NCBI RefSeq assembly: GCF_025725665.1
Contig: NZ_CP107009.1
Span: 496,001-560,000, forward strand
Reading direction: 5' to 3'
From: Halomonas sp. LR3S48
Lineage (GTDB): Bacteria > Pseudomonadota > Gammaproteobacteria > Pseudomonadales > Halomonadaceae
DNA length: 64,000 nt
In this document: piece by piece, positions 1 through 8,536 of the stretch
Numbering within the stretch: position 1 is the first letter of the stretch
Layout of the letters: the number at the start of each line of letters is the position of its first letter
Position numbers and translations under genes: made by a program
Notes under the pieces: model-generated
Database searches by the model: none
Told to the model about the DNA's origin: nothing
The model's input: only the letters and a program-made list of their open reading frames with translations

Positions 1-96
1 TGCTTCTACAGCGAAGGGTTCTGCCGTGGCACCGGCGGCGACGATCGCAGCATCGCCCTGTTGGCCAGGGGCCTGGATGAGGTAGGCACTCCGTAG
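1..96 (+). CDS. 3' end of an unidentified protein (partial)
   Basis: Frame 1 is open from the first base to a TAG at 94-96 and encodes the last 31 residues of a protein that begins before the window. The tail contains two cysteines and a GTGGDDRS stretch, then a short helix-like end (IALLARGLDEV). It lies just upstream of, and on the same strand as, the acyltransferase gene. I do not recognise the family. With only 31 residues, an open frame by chance is possible, though the codon choice is GC-rich at third positions as in real genes here. Confidence 0.4.
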   Translation, partial: CFYSEGFCRGTGGDDRSIALLARGLDEVGTP

Positions 97-199
97 GCTA
101 TGCTTTCCTGTATGTCGCCAGAAACCGCCTTCTTGCCATAATGCCGGGAATGGTTCGCTATCGGCGACCTTGGGTAGGAGAGACGACACCAGGCTTCGA

Positions 200-2203
200 A
201 TGGAAGAACCAAGGATGGGGAAAGGGATGCAGAAACCGCAGTACAGGCCGGATATCGATGGCCTGAGGGCGATAGCCGTCATCCTGGTTGTCGCCTACCA
301 TGCGGGAGTGCCGGGATTTGGATTCGGGTTCATTGGCGTAGACGTTTTCTTCGTCATCTCGGGCTATTTGATCACGAGCCTACTGCTAAGAGAGTTGGAG
401 AGCACTGGCAGCATAAGCCTCCTCTCCTTCTACGGACGCCGTGTCCGACGACTGATGCCGGCAATGGTCGTCGTGATAACTGCCTCCCTTGTCCTTGGCT
501 ATATTCTTCTCACTCCCATCGGCCAGCAGCAAAGTCTTGCCGAGTCCGCTATCGCTTCCATTGCATTCTTCGCCAATTATTATTTTATTGCGACGACGGG
601 AGGTTATTTCGACGGCCCCACCGATCAGGTTCCGCTGTTGCACATGTGGTCCCTGTCCGTGGAAGAGCAGTTCTATGCCGTCTGGCCTGTCCTGCTCATC
701 GTCAGCGTGGCCATCGCCAAGCGCTACGAAAAAAGGGCGTGGACGATTATTTCGATGCTAGCTGTATTGGGTATCGGTGCTTCCTTCTTCTATGGCGTAT
801 GGCTGTCCAACACCAACCCGAACGCGGCTTACTTCTCCGTCCTTTCCCGTGGCTGGCAGCTTCTGGCGGGTGTGCTGCTGGCCTGTGCCGTTGGCCGCGG
901 GCTGCTCGTACGAGCCTCGCCCGTCGTCGTGACTGCACTGGCTTGGTTCGGAGTGGGGCTGTTGCTGGTCGCGGCATTCGTCATCGAAGGTTCCCATGCG
1001 TATCCTGGCTGGGCAGGCGTGCTTCCGGTCCTCTCGGCATTGGCGCTGATCGTGGCCGGGTTCGGCAGTAGTGCGAATCCCGTCTCCCGACTGCTCTCGA
1101 CGCGGCCCTTCGTCTTCGTAGGGAAGATATCTTACCCCTGGTATCTCTGGCACTGGCCCCTGCTGGCCATGGCGCGAGCCTATCAACTGGGAGAGGGGGA
1201 TCTGATACGCGATGTGGCGCTGGCGTCCCTTTCGTTCTTACTGGCCTACCTGACATATCGTTTGGTGGAAAAGCCTGTCGTAGGATTTTTTACGCAGCGA
1301 TCCGTATCCAATCAGCAGCTCGTCAAGTTGGGAGCATTTTCCTCCGTTCTGCTCGCTCTCGCTGCGTTCGGGCTGATGAGTCATGCCAACCAACAGAAGA
1401 GCATGGGGTTCTATCGCCAGTTGGAAAGTGCTGCGGAAGACGTGCCCGACCTTCGTGGGAAATGCCATTTGAGTTCTCCTTTCCAAGGGCTTCCGGACGA
1501 ATCCATTTGCGTGAACAGGTCCGATAGAGAGGCTCCGGACTTGTTGCTCTGGGGTGATTCCCATGCGGACCACTATTCACCGATGCTGGATGAGCTTTCG
1601 GATGATTTGCAGTTTGCGTTTCTCCAAAGAACCTTTAGTACCTGTCCCCCATTGATGGGTTATTCCCATGGCTATACTCAAGGCCATCCCCAGGAGAACG
1701 ACCGGAACTGCGAGCTGTTCAAGGAGGAGATGGCGAGCGAACTCTCCCGGTTGGCGGAGCGGGGGCTCTCGGGGGTCGTGCTGAGTGCCAGTTGGCTGGG
1801 GCGGCCCAGCAGTGAAACCCACTTATCCCTGGCGGAAGAGGGGCTCAGGGATACCGTCGATATGCTGCTTGATTACGGGCTGCGAGTGATTGTCGTGGCG
1901 CCCACACCCGTTTTCAGCGTTCCCATGACGGATTGCCTGGCCAGGCGGACGGTAGAATCATGCAGTACTTTCCAGCGACGGCTGGAAAAGAGACGGGAGG
2001 CCATCCTTGCCGTCATGCACGAGATAGCCGAGGAAGAAGCGGACGTCAGGATCGTCGATTTTTATGCGCGGTTATGCCCGGGGGGAAGATGCCACTCGCT
2101 CCTGGGGGATACGGTGGTGTATCGAGACGAGCATCATCTCACGACTCGTGCCGCCAGGGAGCTTTCTCCCCATGCACGCAACGATATCGAGTGGCTTCTG
2201 TAG
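200..2203 (+). CDS. Membrane O-acyltransferase with C-terminal SGNH domain (OafA/YrhL type)
   Basis: Predicted to O-acetylate a surface glycan such as O-antigen or exopolysaccharide. The N-terminal half is an acyltransferase-3 domain. It opens with RPDIDGLRAIAV, followed by the conserved VDVFFVISGYLIT motif and about ten membrane helices to near residue 400. The second half is extracytoplasmic and carries an SGNH-hydrolase-like block (LLLWGDSHADHY) with a late DEHHLT motif that fits the catalytic Asp/His. This two-domain plan is typical of peptidoglycan and O-antigen acetyltransferases. The start is uncertain: GTG at 170 and ATGs at 200, 215 and 227 are all in frame, and only those up to 227 keep the RPDIDG motif. 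Base composition is more AT-rich than that of its neighbours, which suggests transfer. Confidence 0.85.
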   Translation: MEEPRMGKGMQKPQYRPDIDGLRAIAVILVVAYHAGVPGFGFGFIGVDVFFVISGYLITSLLLRELESTGSISLLSFYGRRVRRLMPAMVVVITASLVLGYILLTPIGQQQSLAESAIASIAFFANYYFIATTGGYFDGPTDQVPLLHMWSLSVEEQFYAVWPVLLIVSVAIAKRYEKRAWTIISMLAVLGIGASFFYGVWLSNTNPNAAYFSVLSRGWQLLAGVLLACAVGRGLLVRASPVVVTALAWFGVGLLLVAAFVIEGSHAYPGWAGVLPVLSALALIVAGFGSSANPVSRLLSTRPFVFVGKISYPWYLWHWPLLAMARAYQLGEGDLIRDVALASLSFLLAYLTYRLVEKPVVGFFTQRSVSNQQLVKLGAFSSVLLALAAFGLMSHANQQKSMGFYRQLESAAEDVPDLRGKCHLSSPFQGLPDESICVNRSDREAPDLLLWGDSHADHYSPMLDELSDDLQFAFLQRTFSTCPPLMGYSHGYTQGHPQENDRNCELFKEEMASELSRLAERGLSGVVLSASWLGRPSSETHLSLAEEGLRDTVDMLLDYGLRVIVVAPTPVFSVPMTDCLARRTVESCSTFQRRLEKRREAILAVMHEIAEEEADVRIVDFYARLCPGGRCHSLLGDTVVYRDEHHLTTRAARELSPHARNDIEWLL

Positions 2204-2238
2204 TATGCGGTCTTCGGTTCAGTAACCGAGCGAACATA

Positions 2239-2266
2239 AAGAACGAGGCCTCATGGCCTCGTTCTT
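2239..2266 (+). terminator. Hairpin after acyltransferase gene
   Basis: A perfect 12-bp stem (2239-2250 with 2255-2266) closes a TCAT loop 35 bases after the acyltransferase stop. The T tract is weak (GTTCTTCAT), but the mirror-image A-rich flank could serve the opposite strand. It is also the first copy of the tRNA-linked hairpin repeated at about 2352 and 2460. Confidence 0.55.
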
Positions 2267-2452
2267 CATAGTGGGTAGCGGGGGCCGCTGGCCTTGAAAT
2301 GAAGAGCGAACCGACGGTCGTCGGTTCATTACCGTACAGGCAACACAACACCGAGGCTTCATGGCCTCGTTCTTCATGTTGGGTAGCGGGGGCCGCTGGC
2401 CTTGAAACGAAGAGCGAACCGACGGTCGTCGGTTCATTACCTTACAGGCAAC

Positions 2453-2479
2453 AAAAAAACCGAGGCTTCATGGCCTCGG
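2453..2479 (-). terminator. Rho-independent terminator of tRNA-fMet
   Basis: Read on the minus strand, a 7-bp stem (CCGAGGC with GCCTCGG, 2460-2466 and 2473-2479) with a six-base loop is followed by seven T residues (2459-2453). It begins 10 bases after the encoded CCA of the tRNA. Confidence 0.85.
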
Positions 2480-2489
2480 CCTTCATATT

Positions 2490-2566
<77 letters not shown>

Positions 2567-2580
2567 TCAACGTGAGGCGT

Positions 2581-2608
2581 ATACTACGCTTTTTCTGCGC
2601 TGTGTCAA
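2581..2608 (-). promoter_or_regulatory. Sigma-70 promoter of tRNA-fMet
   Basis: On the minus strand a perfect TTGACA (2608-2603) is followed, 16 bases on, by TAGTAT (2586-2581). This places the transcript start about 8-10 bases before the mature tRNA 5' end. The stretch between the -10 box and the tRNA is GC-rich, as expected for a stringently controlled stable-RNA promoter. Confidence 0.7.
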
Positions 2609-2764
2609 GGAGGGCGACGTTGTGCGTGCAAGGGCGCCGCTTGTGTCCATAATCAGGAGGGGGAAGCTTGAAGGCGAGCCCTTCTGCCAGCATCCTGTTA
2701 TAGCTGGCCTGCCCCGGCAGGACCGGCAATGCGATTACAAGCGTCATGATCAGGGAGGTGGAAT

Positions 2765-3511
2765 ATGACTCAATCAGCACCCGTAGCGTGGGTCACTGGC
2801 GGAACCGGTGGTATTGGTTCGGCGATTTGCCGTGCATTGGCATCGGCGGGTTACCACGTGGTGGCGGGCTACCACAATCCGGAAAAGGCAAAGTCCTGGC
2901 TCGAGACTCAGAAGGCCGACGGATACGACAATATCTCCCTGTCGGGTGTCGATCTGACCGACTACCAGGCGTGCGAAGGAGGGGTCAAGGAGATCGAAGC
3001 GGCCCATGGGCCGATCAGCGTACTGGTCAACTGTGCCGGCATCACCCGCGATGGCACGATGAAGAAGATGACCCCCGAGCAGTGGCACGAAGTCATCGAC
3101 ACCAACCTCAACACCGTATTCAACACCTGCCGTAGCGTCATCGAGAGCATGCTCGAGCACAAGCATGGGCGCATCATCAATATTTCCTCGATCAACGGCC
3201 GCAAGGGGCAGTTCGGCCAGGTCAACTACTCGGCGGCGAAGGCCGGCATGCACGGCTTGACCATGGCGCTGGCCCAGGAGACCGCCACCAAGGGCATCAC
3301 CGTCAATACCGTGTCGCCCGGCTACATTGCCACCGACATGATCATGAAAATTCCCGAGAACGTGCGTGAAGCCATTCGCGAGACCATCCCGGTCAAGCGC
3401 TATGGCACGCCTGAGGAGATCGCAAGGCTGGTCGTGTTCCTGGCCGACAAGGAGTCCGGCTTCATCACCGGGGCCAACATCGATATCAACGGCGGCCAGT
3501 TCATGGGCTGA
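2765..3511 (+). CDS. phaB: Acetoacetyl-CoA reductase
   Basis: An NADPH-dependent short-chain dehydrogenase that reduces acetoacetyl-CoA to (R)-3-hydroxybutyryl-CoA, the monomer for polyhydroxybutyrate. The 248 residues begin with the cofactor loop TGGTGGIG (11-18). They carry NCAGITRD (89-96), the catalytic Ser142, Tyr155 and Lys159 (NYSAAKAG), and the family C-terminus DINGGQFMG. A strong ribosome site (GGGAGGTGG) precedes the ATG. The gene stands alone between the tRNA and a terminator. No polymerase (phaC) or thiolase (phaA) gene lies in the window, so the pathway must be scattered. Confusion with FabG is possible, but the GQFGQVNYSAAKAGMHG region is PhaB-like. Confidence 0.93.
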   Translation: MTQSAPVAWVTGGTGGIGSAICRALASAGYHVVAGYHNPEKAKSWLETQKADGYDNISLSGVDLTDYQACEGGVKEIEAAHGPISVLVNCAGITRDGTMKKMTPEQWHEVIDTNLNTVFNTCRSVIESMLEHKHGRIINISSINGRKGQFGQVNYSAAKAGMHGLTMALAQETATKGITVNTVSPGYIATDMIMKIPENVREAIRETIPVKRYGTPEEIARLVVFLADKESGFITGANIDINGGQFMG

Positions 3512-3529
3512 ATGCCAAAGCGGGGTCCT

Positions 3530-3560
3530 ACGGGAGGCCATCTGGGCCTCCCGTTCTCGT
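3530..3560 (+). terminator. Terminator after phaB
   Basis: A perfect 10-bp stem (3530-3539 with 3545-3554) with a five-base loop is followed by TCTCGTTCT. It lies between convergent phaB and the DUF349 gene and may serve both. Confidence 0.7.
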
Positions 3561-3572
3561 TCTACCGGGGCA

Positions 3573-6356
3573 TCAAGGAGGTGGCAGGCGTGTCAGGCGC
3601 GTGAGGAGCGAGTCGAGTTCACCCACTTCCCGTTCCCATTGCTCGGGGGAGACCGGCCCCGTCGCCAACAGGTTGCGCAGTACGATGCTGACTTCCTCGG
3701 CGCGGCTCAGTTCGCGGCCAAGCCCTTCGTTGAGACGCTCGACCTGGATGGCCAGGCGCAGGGGCTCATCATGCTGGCTGACGCGGCCCATGGCGAGCAG
3801 CGAGAGATGTACGCGCAGACGCGCCAACTGCTCACTGACTTCCTGAGGGGGCGGCGGGTTGTGCCGTGAGGCGTTGCGCTGCTCGTGAGCGCTGCGCATG
3901 TCTGTGGACAGGTCGAGCTCCTGGTCGAAGGGAACCTCCTCGCAGGCGCTCCCCTCGAGGCACGCTGCATCCGCTGCCAGATGAGCGTCGAGCAGTGAGC
4001 GGCAGGCCTCCCAGCGCTGAATTTCTTCTACAACGGCCAGGCGTGCCAGGCGCTCACGGCGGGTGCGAACGATGCCGCTCCAGCGCCGCCGCATGCCTTC
4101 CGTGCGTCTTCCCGAAGGTAGCGGTTCCAGGGCGGCGGCCTGGTCGATGGCCTGCTCCAGCACAGCACTGTCGGCGTGGCGGGTCGGCTGCCAGGCGTCG
4201 AGCCGGTCGATGAGGGCCTGCATCTCGTCGAGGCGTTGACGCCCCCGCTGCATGCGGTCGTCACGCTGGGCTTCGCGCAGGACGAAGATCTGGTCGCAGG
4301 CCGAGCGAAACTCGCGCCACAGCGTCTGTTCTTCCCCGCGTGGGGCACGGCCTAGTTCGCGCCAGCGCTGCTGCAGGCTCTTGGCTCGTGCCGCTCGGGC
4401 ATCGGGGGGCAGCGGGCGCTCGATCAGCGCCTGGGCCTCGTCGATGAGCTGTCGTTTGGCGTCGGCCACTTCCTTGGCGCGCTGGTCTATCAGGCTTTGC
4501 AGCGCGAAGCGGATGCGGCCGAAGCGCCGCCCGATGGCTTGGGCCTGCTCACGCGGCACAGGGGAGTGGCGGCGCCACTCTTCACGCGCCTGGTCGCGGA
4601 TACGCCTCAGGGCATCCGGGTCGGCATCGGCGGCGGGCATGTCCAGCAGGGCTTCGAGCTGCTCGCACAGGGCGATGCGTGCCTCGAGGTTGCGCGAGCG
4701 CTCATGGACCTGACGTTCGCGCCATGGGGCCAGGCGCTCGTGGATACGGTCGGAGGCGCTGCGAAAATGCTCGGAGAGCTCGCGGCTGGCGGCGGCATCG
4801 CCGAGCCCCTTCCAGTCGCGTATCAACTGGCGGTGACGGCGGTCGAGCTCGGCATCGGGGAGGGTGGTATCTTCGGCAAGCAGTTCGATGGCCTGGCATA
4901 GCTGTTCGCGCTTGGGGCCGGCGACGAAGCCGCGCCAGTCGCGCAGCTCGGCCAGTCGGGCGCCAAGCCGCTTGAGCGTGGCCTGGTAGGGGCGAAGCTT
5001 CGCTGCGGGCAGCGTATCGGCGCGATGCCTGAGGCTCTGGTGAAGACGGCTGGCGCCCTTGAAGGCGCCACGGTCGAGCAACTGCTCCAGTTGCTCGAGG
5101 TCTTGGGTGAAGCGATCAAGGCGTGCCTCCAAGGCCTCTTCTTCCGGCTCCTCCCGGCCGGACAGCATCTGCTGCGCGCGGACGAGCAGTGGTGACTTCG
5201 GTAGCGTGTCGGGCCAGTTACACGTTGCGATGACGCTCTGCAGCCGCTCGATGTCCTTCTCCTTCAAGGCCTGTTCGATATCGCTGGCGTGGCTCTCTAA
5301 ACGCTCCCAGGCAGCGAGGACCTCATCGTAATTTCTCAGGACGGTGTCGTAGCGCTGGCGCAGCGCCTCGTCGGTGACGTGCAGGTCGGAGAGCGTTTGC
5401 CAGCGGTTGGCCAGCAGTACCTTCTGAGCGCGCAGGCTGGCGATGTCCTGCCCCGTGAGGCGGTCGCCGCGGGGCAGGCCGGCGAGGCTCTCCTCCAGCG
5501 CCTCGAGCAGCGACTCGCGAGCTTCCGCGGCCTGCTCCCGGCGGCGGTCCGTTTCGGCGATGGCGTGTTCATGCGCTTCGTGATCCGAGATGATCTTGCG
5601 GCAGCTCAGGCAGGCTTCCTGAAAGCGATGCTCCTGTTCGATTTCGGGTAGGTCGTCGAGCGCTTCCCATTCGCGTACCAAGTGTCGGAACCGGCCCGCA
5701 TAGAGGGGTTCCCAGGGAGCCCGGGCGTGCGCCTCCAGCTTGGCCAGCAGGGCTTCGCGCTGAGCCTGCGCTGCCACCAGGGAGGCCGCATCCTTGCGCA
5801 GCCGGTTCAAGCGCTCGCGTGCATGGCGTACGACCTGGCGGTCGCGGCGCGCCTGCTGGACCAGGCGTTGCAGGCCGGCTTCGCTGGTCACGCGCGTCGC
5901 GGCGGCGTGGCGTACGGCGGCGATGCCATTGTCGCAGGCCTGCTCGATGAGATCCTCTTCCGCTGTCAGGCGTTCCACGGCGGCCAGGCGCAGCTGCTGG
6001 TTGTCGCCCTCCAGCGCCAAGCGCGACAGCAGGACCCGGTCATCGAGGCTTTCGACGATACGCACGCGCTGGGCCAGGTCGTGGCCGCCGTCCTGGCCGC
6101 TGAGCAGCACGACCAGGCGGCGGCGGATTTCAGTCAGTTCCGGTTGGCGGGCCAGAAGAACGAGAAGCGTCTCGGGCGAATCGATTCTTTCCAACGCTGC
6201 TTGACGCACGGTGGCGTCCGTATCGAGGCACAGCGTTTCCAGAGCCTGACGCTGTTCCGGGCGTGCGGGATCGAGCCGGCCGATGGCCTGAGATCGGACC
6301 TTGGCATCGGGGTGCTGCCAGCGCGGGGCGAAAAGGCGGCGAAGGAATCCGGGCAT
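3573..6356 (-). CDS. Large DUF349 protein
   Basis: A 927-residue cytoplasmic protein. The first 200 residues look like short HEAT-type helical repeats (for example DPARPEQRQALETLCLDTDA). The rest is a chain of DUF349 units rich in charged helices with recurring Trp-Arg patterns such as QQRWRELGRAP and REEWRRHSPVP, and is largely coiled coil. The biochemical role of DUF349 proteins is not established. It is transcribed away from minC across a 254-base gap and converges on phaB. No signal peptide or membrane segment is seen. Confidence 0.8.
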   Translation of the reverse strand: MPGFLRRLFAPRWQHPDAKVRSQAIGRLDPARPEQRQALETLCLDTDATVRQAALERIDSPETLLVLLARQPELTEIRRRLVVLLSGQDGGHDLAQRVRIVESLDDRVLLSRLALEGDNQQLRLAAVERLTAEEDLIEQACDNGIAAVRHAAATRVTSEAGLQRLVQQARRDRQVVRHARERLNRLRKDAASLVAAQAQREALLAKLEAHARAPWEPLYAGRFRHLVREWEALDDLPEIEQEHRFQEACLSCRKIISDHEAHEHAIAETDRRREQAAEARESLLEALEESLAGLPRGDRLTGQDIASLRAQKVLLANRWQTLSDLHVTDEALRQRYDTVLRNYDEVLAAWERLESHASDIEQALKEKDIERLQSVIATCNWPDTLPKSPLLVRAQQMLSGREEPEEEALEARLDRFTQDLEQLEQLLDRGAFKGASRLHQSLRHRADTLPAAKLRPYQATLKRLGARLAELRDWRGFVAGPKREQLCQAIELLAEDTTLPDAELDRRHRQLIRDWKGLGDAAASRELSEHFRSASDRIHERLAPWRERQVHERSRNLEARIALCEQLEALLDMPAADADPDALRRIRDQAREEWRRHSPVPREQAQAIGRRFGRIRFALQSLIDQRAKEVADAKRQLIDEAQALIERPLPPDARAARAKSLQQRWRELGRAPRGEEQTLWREFRSACDQIFVLREAQRDDRMQRGRQRLDEMQALIDRLDAWQPTRHADSAVLEQAIDQAAALEPLPSGRRTEGMRRRWSGIVRTRRERLARLAVVEEIQRWEACRSLLDAHLAADAACLEGSACEEVPFDQELDLSTDMRSAHEQRNASRHNPPPPQEVSEQLARLRVHLSLLAMGRVSQHDEPLRLAIQVERLNEGLGRELSRAEEVSIVLRNLLATGPVSPEQWEREVGELDSLLTRLTRLPPP

Positions 6357-6610
6357 GAGACATCCTGCAGTGAGAAGCGCAGCGGTTGGCGCGCAAGCCG
6401 TATTGTTGCTGTCGAGTCGGCGTCTTTCGTCTAAGGTATGTTATCTAAGCACGCGCCGCGGTTATGGAAAAGCCTGCTGGAACAGGAGAGTGTGGGCGAA
6501 TGGCGACAATGGCCATCGAGCCTTGGCTGGCCGTATCATCAGTTGCAGGGGGGATGGGAGTCGCTTAGCTTTAGTCCCACGACCCGACAACACCCGAGTG
6601 GAGTCCGGCA

Positions 6611-7357
6611 ATGAGCCTCAAAGTGGACAGGGCAGACATGGCATTCACCTTCAAGGGGGGCATGCTGCCCATGACCGTGATGGAATTGGCGAGTGCGGAT
6701 CCGGAGCAGATCCGCGAGCAGCTTTCGGGCAAGCTTAGCCAATCTCCTGCCTTCTTTCAGCATACCCCTGTGGTCCTCAGCGTCGAGAAGCTTGACGAGC
6801 CCCACCTGGCTCTGGAGCGGATCTGTGCCGTATGCCGAACTCACAAGCTATTGCCGGTGGCGGTACGTGGCGGTGCCGATCCCGTGAAGCAGTCCGCTTG
6901 GGCGCTGGGTCTGGGCTGGTTTCCGCCCACCGACGGGTCGCGTGCCCGCTCGCTCGAGGAGGTGCCGCCTCTCGAAGAGGCGGTACCAGGCGCTGGCGAG
7001 CCCGAGTCGGGAGCCTCCTCGGTGGCCAGCGGTGGACGTATCTATCGCGGCACGGTGCGTTCGGGACAGCAGGTGAGTGCGCCCGATGGTGATCTGGTGG
7101 TCATCGGCGCCGTCAATGCCGGGGCGGAAGTGCTGGCCGCCGGCAGCATTCACGTCTATGGCGCCCTGCGTGGCCGTGCGCTGGCCGGTATCCATGGCGA
7201 TACCGCCGCCGGTATCTTCTGCCGTGAGCTGCGTGCCGAGCTGCTCTCGGTGGCGGGAAATTACAAGCGTCTCGAGGACATCGACCCGCACTTGCTGGGT
7301 TCCTCGGTTCAGGTCACCCTGCGCGATGCCCAGTTGGGAATTACCTCGCTGGCCTAG
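6611..7357 (+). CDS. minC: Septum site-determining protein MinC
   Basis: Inhibits FtsZ assembly at cell poles when recruited to the membrane by MinD. The 248-residue protein has the N-terminal FtsZ-inhibiting domain (about 1-110), a variable acidic linker rich in Glu, Pro and Ala (115-140), and the C-terminal beta-helix that dimerises and binds MinD. The beta-helix shows RGTVRSGQQV, GSIHVYGALRGRALAG and CRELRAELLSVAGNY. It is first in a minC-minD-minE operon, with minD 51 bases downstream. Confidence 0.97.
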   Translation: MSLKVDRADMAFTFKGGMLPMTVMELASADPEQIREQLSGKLSQSPAFFQHTPVVLSVEKLDEPHLALERICAVCRTHKLLPVAVRGGADPVKQSAWALGLGWFPPTDGSRARSLEEVPPLEEAVPGAGEPESGASSVASGGRIYRGTVRSGQQVSAPDGDLVVIGAVNAGAEVLAAGSIHVYGALRGRALAGIHGDTAAGIFCRELRAELLSVAGNYKRLEDIDPHLLGSSVQVTLRDAQLGITSLA

Positions 7358-7408
7358 GCAGCTTACGCTCTATTCGTCTTTCTTCGTCTATCCAAAGGAA
7401 CGTGTAAC

Positions 7409-8227
7409 TTGGCCAAGATCATCGTAGTGACCTCAGGCAAGGGTGGGGTCGGCAAGACTACCAGTGCAGCGGCCATCGCCACCGGGCTGGCGCTGCGAGG
7501 CAACAAGACCGTGGTCATCGATTTCGACGTGGGGCTGCGCAACCTGGACCTGATCATGGGTTGCGAGCGCCGCGTGGTATACGACCTGGTCAACGTGATC
7601 CAGGGAGAGGCCGGGCTCAACCAGGCCTTGATTCGCGACAAACGGGTCGACAACCTGCACATCCTGCCGGCCTCCCAGACCCGAGACAAGGACGCACTGA
7701 CGTCCGAAGGCGTCGAGAAGGTGCTCGATACCCTGGGCAAGGACTTCGACTACATCCTGTGCGATTCCCCCGCCGGCATCGAGCGCGGCGCCCAATTGGC
7801 CATGTACTACGCCGACGAGGCGATCGTGGTCACCAACCCCGAAGTGTCATCGGTGCGAGATTCCGATCGCATCCTCGGGCTGCTCGCCTCCAAGACGCGG
7901 CGTGCCGAGCGCGGCGAGGATCCGGTCAAGGAGCACCTGCTGATCACTCGCTACAATGCGACCCGGGTCGATCATGGCGACATGCTCAACCTCGAGGATA
8001 TTCGCGAGATACTGGCCATTGATCTGATTGGCCTCATTCCCGAGTCCGAAGCGGTACTGCGTGCCTCCAACCAGGGGGTGCCCGTGACCCATGATGACAA
8101 CAGCGATGCGGGTCAGGCGTACATGGATACCGTCTCGCGCCTGCTCGGAGAAGAAATCCCGCTGCGTTTCCATGAGCTCCAGAAGAAGAGCCTGCTGAGT
8201 CGCATGTTCGGAGGAGGTCGCCGGTGA
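7409..8227 (+). CDS. minD: Septum site-determining ATPase MinD
   Basis: Membrane-cycling ATPase that carries MinC to the poles and is released by MinE. The deviant Walker A motif GKGGVGKTT supplies both signature lysine (Lys11) and Lys16. The C-terminus ([14 protein letters not shown]) is the amphipathic membrane-targeting helix. The length of 272 is close to the E. coli 270. It starts with TTG at 7409, preceded by AAGGA at a suitable distance; no ATG fits the conserved N-terminus [12 protein letters not shown]. Its stop overlaps the minE start. Confidence 0.97.
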   Translation: MAKIIVVTSGKGGVGKTTSAAAIATGLALRGNKTVVIDFDVGLRNLDLIMGCERRVVYDLVNVIQGEAGLNQALIRDKRVDNLHILPASQTRDKDALTSEGVEKVLDTLGKDFDYILCDSPAGIERGAQLAMYYADEAIVVTNPEVSSVRDSDRILGLLASKTRRAERGEDPVKEHLLITRYNATRVDHGDMLNLEDIREILAIDLIGLIPESEAVLRASNQGVPVTHDDNSDAGQAYMDTVSRLLGEEIPLRFHELQKKSLLSRMFGGGRR

Positions 8228-8475
8228 AGTTACTGGAATTTCTGAAGCGCGAACGCAAGAAAACCGCCTCGGTGGCCAAGGAGCGGCTGCAGATCATCGT
8301 AGCGCATCAGCGCAGCCAGCGTGGCCAACCCGACTACATGCCGATGCTGGAGAAGGAGTTGCTGGAGGTGATTCGGCGCTACGTGCAGGTCGATGACGAC
8401 GCCATCAACATCAGTTTGGACAGCGAGGACAACTGTTCGGTACTGGAGCTCAACGTCACCCTGCCGCGCAGCTGA
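8224..8475 (+). CDS. minE: Cell division topological specificity factor MinE
   Basis: Stimulates MinD ATPase and drives pole-to-pole oscillation, restricting MinC action to the poles. The 83-residue length is normal. The N-terminal anti-MinCD helix region ([22 protein letters not shown]) and the C-terminal topological domain with [17 protein letters not shown] are both present. It starts with GTG inside the GTGA overlap with minD, so translation is probably coupled. It ends the min operon. Confidence 0.97.
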   Translation: MKLLEFLKRERKKTASVAKERLQIIVAHQRSQRGQPDYMPMLEKELLEVIRRYVQVDDDAINISLDSEDNCSVLELNVTLPRS

Positions 8476-8536
8476 GTCGTTCGCGGGGCTATGATAGGCT
8501 GTGCCACTCAGGACGCAGTCAGGAGACACCGCGCCC

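Noticed and set aside
2244..2460. The 108-bp repeats as a CRISPR array
   Set aside because: Only two nearly identical adjacent units plus the tRNA end, without alternating unique spacers. They are tandem duplications of a tRNA 3' end.
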